Below are positions 56,606-64,000 of a stretch of 64,000 nt of DNA, one piece after another. Positions within the stretch are counted from its first letter, which is position 1. Each line of letters begins with the position of its first letter. The notes under the pieces were generated by a model. It was given only the letters and a program-made list of their open reading frames with translations. It did not search any database and was not told the DNA's origin. Position numbers and translations under genes: made by a program. Source of the DNA: Spinellus fusiger (Eukaryota > Mucoromycota > Mucoromycetes > Mucorales > Phycomycetaceae); NCBI GenBank assembly GCA_025094145.1, contig JALLLS010000058.1, positions 124,001 to 188,000 of the forward strand, in the 5' to 3' direction.

Positions 56606-58059
56606 TTATAGCTTCTTGTTAATATCATCAACAGTATCAGCCACCTTAGTTGTTGGGGTAAACTGGCCTGGATACTCCTCACTCCCAAAGGCTCTTCCCA
56701 TTGCTCCAATGAATTCTGTTACAGGCTTTACAATCCAACGTTTGGGACTGAAGAAATGTTCAAACCAACCAATATGACCTCCCTGTTCTGTCAAGGCAAG
56801 TATAACATATGGATTCGTCGCAATCTCATCATATGGAATACATGCCTTGTTAGAAATAGGATCATCTAGTGCATTGATGCATAGGAGAGGAATGCGCACA
56901 TGCTCAATATAACAGCAAGAGCTAGCTGCACGATAGTAATTGTTGACTGTAGTATGGCCAGTCAGCTTCCGTGTACATACTTTATCAAAGTCACGGATAT
57001 TGTCTGTTGCCATGATCTCGTCAGTATCTATATGATCAAGCTTAGAGAGTATAGCTGCATGTCTACAATCACAGTTGTAAATACTTTTACTGTAAAGAAG
57101 TAACTTACCTGAAAAATAGTTTTTTTAGACCCGTTGCCATGACAGGGGCATAAATATTTCTACCTGCCAATGATTGGTATAACAGATCTGATGAACTAAA
57201 TAAAGTTAAGCCTCTTGGACATGTGTAGGATTATTTACCCTTTAAAATCGAATGGGTTTCCAATAGACACAGCGGCTGTAAGTGGTGTTTTGTCTCCTTC
57301 TTCACCAAGATACTATAGGGTCATATAAGATTCTCGTACTTACTAATGAGATGTCATAAGGAACACCTACTTTGACAAGAATATTTGATCCCAAAGAAAA
57401 TCCAATGCCTATCAAAGGTGTGCCTGGGGCTAATGATTTCTGAATATGTTTTATGGCAGCTCTAACATCATCAGTATAACATCCACTGTATAGCTGAGGC
57501 GTGGTGAGTTCACTATTAGCACATCCACGGTTGTTGATCACAACACCTCTGTAGTTGAAAGGTGCTGCAGTTATCTGCATAGAAATCAATAGACTGTAAT
57601 AAATAAACAGTACTCTTACCACTTGTAGCATGCTGAGGATATAATATTCATTGCTTCCTCCAGTTAAACCATGAAGAAATACAGCTGTAGGTGTCTTATC
57701 TAAGAAGTCACTGGGTCGATTGTTTGTCCAATCTAGGGCAAGCTGTCCACCGTCTGGAAAAGTGTAGTACTCTCTATATAACCCATAGTATTAGGTATTA
57801 CATGTGGTATATACTGTTCTATAGATAGACACCTTTCGTAATTAACACCAAAGTCGATTTTAGTTCCACCCTCATATACACTATAAGCACCCTGAAGAAG
57901 ACTATGGAACAGGTAAGGTGTAGGGTTGTATACTGCTTTCGGACCTATAATAGAAGGGCATTCTCTGGCAATATACTCGACAAGAGACATCTTCTTGTCT
58001 TCATTCACCAGATGAACTGTAGTAGGTTTTTCATGATGAAATACTTTGACTGCACCCAT
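56606..58059 (-). CDS. Alpha/beta hydrolase of the ABHD1/3 - EHT1/EEB1 family
   Basis: Likely acyl-ester hydrolase/acyltransferase; family members act on medium-chain fatty-acid esters or phospholipids and are usually membrane-associated. Six exons (minus): 57833-58059, 57620-57773, 57371-57574, 57239-57312, 57109-57195 and 56606-57062, summing to 1203 nt (400 residues), the family's normal length. Seen: PDGGQLALDW; the oxyanion segment HGLTGGSNEYYI; NNRGCANS; the nucleophile elbow GFSLGSN (Ser at about residue 188); the acid in NALDDPIS (about 316); and the His in GGHIGW (about 345). The start ATG at 58059 opens MGAVKVFHHEKPT; an upstream membrane-anchor exon cannot be excluded, because animal ABHD1/3 proteins have an N-terminal helix that is not obvious here. 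Confidence 0.92.
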
Positions 58060-59933
58060 AGAATCTATTAAGAAAGAAAGATGAAAAGATGAAAGAGTAT
58101 GGATAATAAATGTTTATTTTTATTTTTATATTTCAGCACAGTCATCCCATTTGTTTAGTTATCTTCCGTCTCTATCTGAAGATTTGTTACACCCATTTCG
58201 ATACAAATAGGAATACAAATAAAAATAAAATACTATTTCAATACCCGGTAACAAATAGCTCGTTGCTTTATTAGTTGATAGAAAAGATTTCATATAAAAT
58301 AGTCTCGACAATAAAAGGGATTTGTCTGGTAGTATCGATAGCATTGAGGGTAGGAGTGTATTAAATGATGCCCATACAGTCTGCAAATATGTCATAAAGC
58401 AGCCATTACTATGATTCTACAGACATAATGCGACTTATATTTAATGATGGGTAGATATGTCATAAAGTATCTTGGGATTTAGAGTCAATCACGTGTAAAT
58501 TATTAATTTAATTAATGTTGAACTATAAGTGATAGAGCAATAGATGACTTTGGGGGGGGTGAAATAATACGATAGTATCTGCTTAAAGCTTACTTATAGA
58601 AATACCGAGATTCATATAAACAGAACTTCTCTGTAGAACCAAGAGGATGCTTATTCACTGTAACAAACATTGTGCAGTCTGTTCTCTAATGCTTTCATAC
58701 CTTACGGCACGATGAATAGAACCAAATGATGAATGTATTTTCTTTTATAGAATTAGTATTAGTCCACAACAAACATACAATAATACAATAATACATAGAG
58801 TTAACGAAGGTTTTTTAATAGAATAAAAATCAAGCGTTATATTAAATGTTGAATAAAGTAAATTATTAAATTGGCCATTCAGCATAATAAACTTTATGTG
58901 ATTGTAGGACACTAATTGGTTTTACTGCATGGCTATATAAAGTCAACAAATAAGCTATATGAGTTGAATATGATATTCACCCTTTAATAAATAGATATTA
59001 ATAATAACTATGCATATTCTCTCGATTGATTTCACTGGTAATAGAAATAAATGGTCAATGTGTGATTAGTAACTAGATTTTGTCACATTTTATTTCTTAT
59101 TTCCTGGTTTTTTCAAAAGGAAGTTTATAGTTTATTATTTTTTTACCACGGTGATGAATAGAAGACTAAAAAAATACAAAAGGATGAAGGTGTTTTTGTT
59201 TTATTTAAAACTTGTGCTCAATAAGATAGTAGTAAATCTACAAACTATACAATCAGATAGTATGCTTAGGATAGGTTGTTCTTATTTCTCATTAATACCT
59301 CATAGAGTATACCAGTAATTGCTCCTTAATACCCACCAAAATACTTCTGTGTCTTGTAAAGTATTATACTACCATAAGAGATGAATAGAGTATAAACTCA
59401 TTGGATAAGCTAATAAGAATGAAATGGCTAAGGATTCAATACATAGACCTATATTTCTATTGAGCTTTCTTCCAATTAGTCATTATAAGCTTATTTGATA
59501 TATGTTTTAGTGTATACTCTTTTTATTTTTATTATTTTTATTATCTACAGTCTTATAATAAATAAAAGAATTGGTTGATATCTCTTAATATTCCCTATAT
59601 TTAGTGAACGTATGAAAAAAATCCAGCCTATAGATTATTTTAAAATGTTTATTTTTATTTTTGCCTTTGTTTTCTTTTTATGAAATATAAAGGTAGATAT
59701 ATATAAATATAGGCATAAAAAGAGTGATTCCTTATTCTATAAAATACAAAACCGTAGGATCTCTACCACTTAGATATGCTATACTATTGAGTTCTAATGT
59801 ATGAAGGAGAATTCATGCTGCAAAGTGCACACTTGGGTGTTGATGAGTGGCGCGCTCATTGATTTACCACCACGAATTTGAGTAAAAAGAAAAAAAAAGT
59901 CAGACTCTTCATTACATTACTGTTCATCAAGAC
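58060..59933. other. Intergenic between divergent genes, 1.9 kb, no gene found
   Basis: AT-rich. A G8-9 run lies near 58550, and several A/T microsatellites are present. It presumably holds the promoters of the hydrolase (minus) and the SUN-like gene (plus). Confidence 0.5.
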
Positions 59934-62900
59934 ATGTCACATTTTCATGTCGTCACGTTCCTCATTTTTTGTGTATTTTCTTTATTGCCCTTAGGATATC
60001 ATTGTTCACAAGAGATATGTCCAAAGTTCCAACTTAATGACAACTTCAATCATCAATGTTCAGTAACAAACTCTCTCATCAACTCATCATCCTTCATTCC
60101 TCTTGTGTCAAACTCATCTGCAGTAAAAGACACAATAGAAGCAATAGCATACAAAAGCACCACACATGAACCCTCATTCGAAAAAACTACAACACACGAC
60201 CCAGTCATAGATTCTTCAACGTATCCAAGTTCAATAGCTGCTATAGACACCCCTGTACTAGTTAATGACTCGAAAACACAAGCGAAGGAGAAAAAATCAG
60301 AAGGCAATTCTAAAAAGAAAGCACCTTATGTACCCATTTTATCTTTTGAAGACTGGCAAAAGAAGCTGCATCGTACTGAAGAAGAGCGTCAACTTAAGAA
60401 GAAGTTGGCAGCAAGTAGCCACGGCAAAAATAAGAAGCAGCAAATCATTGATAGTTTCGATGGTGGGATTGAAGATGACTTTGGATCTGTATTTGAAGGA
60501 TTTACTAGAGATACAGTAAAGACTGCACCAAACAATATTTATGCCGAGAAAGAATACATTGAGCCCAAGAAATCAGTACCCAAGGCTTCATCTATGAGTA
60601 GTGAAAAGAACATAGCTCAGCCAAACATCAAACTTTTGCCAGTAAAAGCACTCAAAGAAAGGTTCAATTATGCTTCTACCGACTGTGCTGCCACCATACG
60701 TGCCTCCAACAAAGAAGCTAAAGGAGCTCATGCTATTCTGTATGAGTCCAAAGATCAATACATGTTAAACAAGTGTTCAGCAAATAAGTTTGTCATTATC
60801 AATCTATGCGAGTCTATCTTATTTGATACAATTGTATTAGCAAACTTTGAATTTTTTTCAAGTACATTCAAGGACTTTAGAGTGTATGTATCTGATCGAT
60901 ACCCCACAAAGAAGTGGAAGCTATTAGGACAATGGCAAGCTAGAAATACAAGAGATCTCCAGGTAAATGAGAAAAAGAGAAAATACACCTATAAGAGTAG
61001 TGGCTTGATTGTTTATTTTTATTTTTCTGTAGGTATTTAGAGTAGATGGCCGTACGGGTTGGTCAGAATACATGAAGATAGAGTTCTTGACTCATTATGG
61101 AAATGAATACTATTGCCCACTCAGCTTGGTACGAGTTCATGGCATGCCTATGATGGAATACTTTAATATTGTTGAGCGAAAATCATTAACAGAAGATGCA
61201 GAAGACATGCTTCGAGAAGAAGAATCACTATGGCCGGCTGAAGTACGAGAAGAAATCATTCAACCTATGCAGGATGTAGTAAATACATCAGAATTTATAC
61301 CTTTAGTACCAGAAAACGAAGAATTAGAAGAATCAACGACAATGATTCCTCCCGTTAATGTGAATAATCTGTCAATCGATCAGAAAAACGAACCCTCTAT
61401 CTATGAAGAATTTTATTCGGATCTTTTATCAGATAAATTAGACAAATACTTGGCAGATGAATCAAAAGATCCTCAAATCCATCCTACAGTATCTACCCCA
61501 CTACCAGAGTATAACCATGAATATGATGAGATTTCATCTACGCCTACACATTCGTCCTCTTTTATCGGAAATGGTAGAATAGAGAGTACTGTAACTGGAA
61601 TACGCCATGCAAAGACAAGTGCTCCAAAAAACACCAATACATGTGAATTACAACACGATATAAACTTTGATTATCAATCTGAAGCAAAAGAGCTGAAACT
61701 GATTCCTGTGAATTCATTGGATAATAGCAAGCAGACTTCTACAGTATTTTCTAAAAGAGTAGTACATAGTATATATTCACCTACAACTATCTATCAACCG
61801 ACACCTATTCGATATGCACCCTTGGGTAACATTCGTACAGGTGAACCAACAAGATTTGCACTTGGTGCAAAAGGAAAGAACTCAAATATTCAAGAATCAA
61901 TCTACAAGACTATTATGAAACGGTTAAATGTTCTGGAAGTGAATGCGACCTTATCACAACGTTATTTACATGAGCAAAACAAAATGCTAAATGTTGTTTT
62001 TTCTGAAATGGAAAAGCGACATCAAGATCAACTTATTTTGCTTTTAGGGCGTCTAAACAATACTGCCAAAGCAAGAATCGATAACATGGTGAGTTATATA
62101 TAATGTTAAAGTAATGGGACATCTAATAAAACCATTTCTCAACACTAGAGGCGACGCTATGAAGAGAGGTTTGAAGAACTGGAGTCACAGACACAATTGA
62201 ATACAAAAGAAATAAAAGAGAAAATGGAGGACCTATCTGAACAGGTATGAACACTAATACTTTCTACACATACAAGTTTTGAATCTATTAATACAAGCCT
62301 GCTTAGATCACCTTTCAAAAATACGTATCAGCTGTGCAATTGACACTTATCCTTTCTCTATTTGTCTACATTGTCCTCCCAAGAAATTCTGCCGCCATGT
62401 ATTCTCCCATCCTGATAGATCAAAAGCAACAACATAAGCCGTCAGATTCAATAGAAACCGTAGATCCTAAGCAGGAAAGGGGGAAATCAATATTCCAGAC
62501 CATGAAAAACACAGATTCTGGTATTAAAAAACGCAAGCCAGCCAAAGAAGGCCATTTATCGGAAACCCTTGTTCCAAATGGTTTAAGGTTGTTACTGAAT
62601 CCACTAAAAATCCGTTCTTATCAACCGGAAGAACTACTGTATGAGGAGATGCAGACTGTTCCTTCAACCTATAAAGATGAGCATACAGAAAGAAACACGA
62701 CTATTTTCAAAGACCAATGTGTGTCTGTCCAAGAATCCTCTTTCCCAGATTCTTTAACACCTCAAGAGAACACCTCAACTCTCCAAAATGAGACAGCCAG
62801 TCGTTCGTTGATGATAGATGCGATTGACCTAACAACGGAATCTACACTATTGGCAGCCAAGAAAATTGAATTACCTGAGCAGAAACAGTTGCATCCATCT

Positions 62901-63020
62901 ATCAAGCACTACTTAAATCAGATAGTTCAGCCATCATCAAATAAGGACACTAGAAGTGATGAGGATCAATCGGTGGATAAGGATCAAAAGGATGAGAAGG
63001 AAACACATCATGATCAATAG
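59934..63020 (+). CDS. SLP1: SUN-like (SLP1/SUCO-type) ER or nuclear-envelope membrane protein
   Basis: SLP1/SUCO proteins are ER or nuclear-envelope membrane proteins; yeast Slp1 works with Emp65 in protecting folding ER proteins. Four exons: 59934-60962, 61033-62088, 62149-62244 and 62307-63020, summing to 2895 nt (964 residues). Seen: an N-terminal signal peptide (FHVVTFLIFCVFSLLPLG); a luminal low-complexity stretch; a lead-in with FEDWQKKLHRTEEER; then the SUN-like domain (about residues 235-395) with RFNYASTDCAATIRASN, GAHAILYESKDQYMLNKCS, NFEFFSSTFKDFRVYVSDRYP and the closing CPLSLVRVHGMPMMEY. Next come an acidic linker, a coiled coil (about 655-730, MKRLNVLEVNATLSQRYLHE onward), and one membrane helix (about 738-757, LTLILSLFVYIVLP). 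A charged C-terminal tail of about 200 residues is predicted cytosolic. Confidence 0.92.
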
Positions 63021-64000
63021 ATAATCACTGACTATACCACTAAAGACTTTCTTATTATAAAGTAGCTGTCAAAAGAGCGAGGTTTGTACATGTTGTGGAT
63101 AGGCTGTCTTTCACTTAGAACCTATTCTCTTAAATAACATAATGATCCATTTAAAATGGTGATAATATAATATGAAATCATTTGATATTGCTCACATGTC
63201 ACATAATATTCTAAATGGCACTATGATAATGTAAATTACTATGTTGTTAGTGAACTTTGTGAGATTATTTTGGCACTAATTTATAGTAAGATATTTCATA
63301 TATGAAACATTCTGTAAAGCAGTTCAAAAGCACCAGAAATTATTTATTTTTGTATAGGACATTACAACTGACTAAGATTCACTTATCAGAATAGAAGCAA
63401 TCCCCCCTTTTTTTGTAAGGATAATGTCTCTATTTTCTTCATCTATCCAACTTTTTTTTTTGGATACTTAGTATTCATGGTATTGTTTTCTTACAAGATC
63501 TATGAGAATAGTCTCTATTACTTGCTGGTAATACAATGTCTAGTTATATGTATTCTTAGCTTGTTCATAAAATAAAATAGCATACTAATAGCTGGCTGGT
63601 TTTTAAATACAAAGGTATTTTATAAAATATCCATTGCATTCCTGCTTTATGCCTTTACTTCTTCCCAGTACCAAATACCATTAAGGATCTACCAATAGAG
63701 CAAATGATAGTAAGAAAACAAAAGGGGTGTTTTTTATATACCTATACACCAGTTTTTATTCTCTATTGATTACAAAAATCTACAACAGCATGTCTGAAAT
63801 CCAAGACATAACTGAATAACCTATTCTAAAACAGTATCAATAATGTAGATTTATTAGAATAATACTTATAGTATTTTTGAAGAAAAAAATCGTATATAGT
63901 ATTATATATTTAAAACAATATCCAAATAAAAAAGAGAGAAAACATGGACATTAAGGTATATTATATTAAATAGCCTTGAGATATTAACAGTATCTCAAGG
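63021..64000. other. 3' flank of the SUN-like gene, no gene found
   Basis: AT-rich intergenic sequence to the window end. The final 27 bases form a perfect hairpin (separate entry). Confidence 0.55.
63974..64000. repeat. Perfect 10-bp inverted repeat at the window edge
   Basis: CCTTGAGATA, a 7-base spacer (TTAACAG), then TATCTCAAGG. The pairing reaches the last base, so the repeat may extend beyond the window. Confidence 0.85.

Overview
The window looks like nuclear DNA of an early-diverging filamentous fungus, most likely Mucoromycota. The signs are a class I-III chitin synthase, a cytosolic ribosomal protein gene, many short GT-AG introns (about 37-100 bp), very AT-rich intergenic DNA, and animal-like genes that many Dikarya lack (an Na+/K+-ATPase-type P-type ATPase, a PPP1R21 homologue, gamma-SNAP). 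The species assignment is inference; no rRNA or tRNA was seen. Gene models were spliced by hand. In nearly every complete model the exon lengths sum to a whole number of codons with consistent phases.

The left part (1-23.5 kb) is gene-dense. In order it holds: an Na+/K+-ATPase alpha-like pump cut by the window start (-); a PPP1R21 homologue (-); an unrecognised spliced gene (-); RPL12 (+); chitin synthase (+); an FHA-domain protein (-); gamma-SNAP (-); a decayed Tc1/mariner-type element; an unknown disordered protein (+); and the ribonucleotide reductase large subunit RNR1 (-) with three MluI cell-cycle boxes upstream.

The middle (23.7-54.6 kb) is a transposon-rich accessory region with two host genes: a poly-Q protein (26.3-27.6 kb, -) and an SH3-RasGEF protein (40.6-45.0 kb, +). 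It contains at least three copies of a TA-flanked element with about 17-bp terminal inverted repeats starting CACACC, plus Tc1/mariner transposase wreckage. The copy at 47.5-50.5 kb carries the C-terminal end of a Fanzor (eukaryotic TnpB-like, OMEGA) nuclease gene on its minus strand: RuvC and zinc-ribbon motifs, with a premature stop exactly where the usual Trp precedes NRDVNA. The copy at 23.7-25.8 kb lacks about 0.86 kb covering this gene. A third copy sits in each arm of a nearly perfect 8.3-kb inverted repeat (arms 27812-30414 and 33514-36116, spacer 3.1 kb), whose outer edges coincide with the transposon end.

The right part (54.7-63.0 kb) returns to host genes: a NUFIP1-type zinc-finger protein with a tandemly duplicated NUFIP-motif exon (+), an ABHD1/3-EHT1-type alpha/beta hydrolase (-), and an SLP1/SUCO-type SUN-like ER/nuclear-envelope protein (+). 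The window ends in a perfect 10-bp-stem hairpin.

Most host genes are unrelated housekeeping functions (ion transport, vesicle fusion, cell wall, dNTP synthesis, Ras signalling, snoRNP assembly). The most unusual content is the Fanzor-bearing TIR element family and the transposon-bounded giant palindrome.
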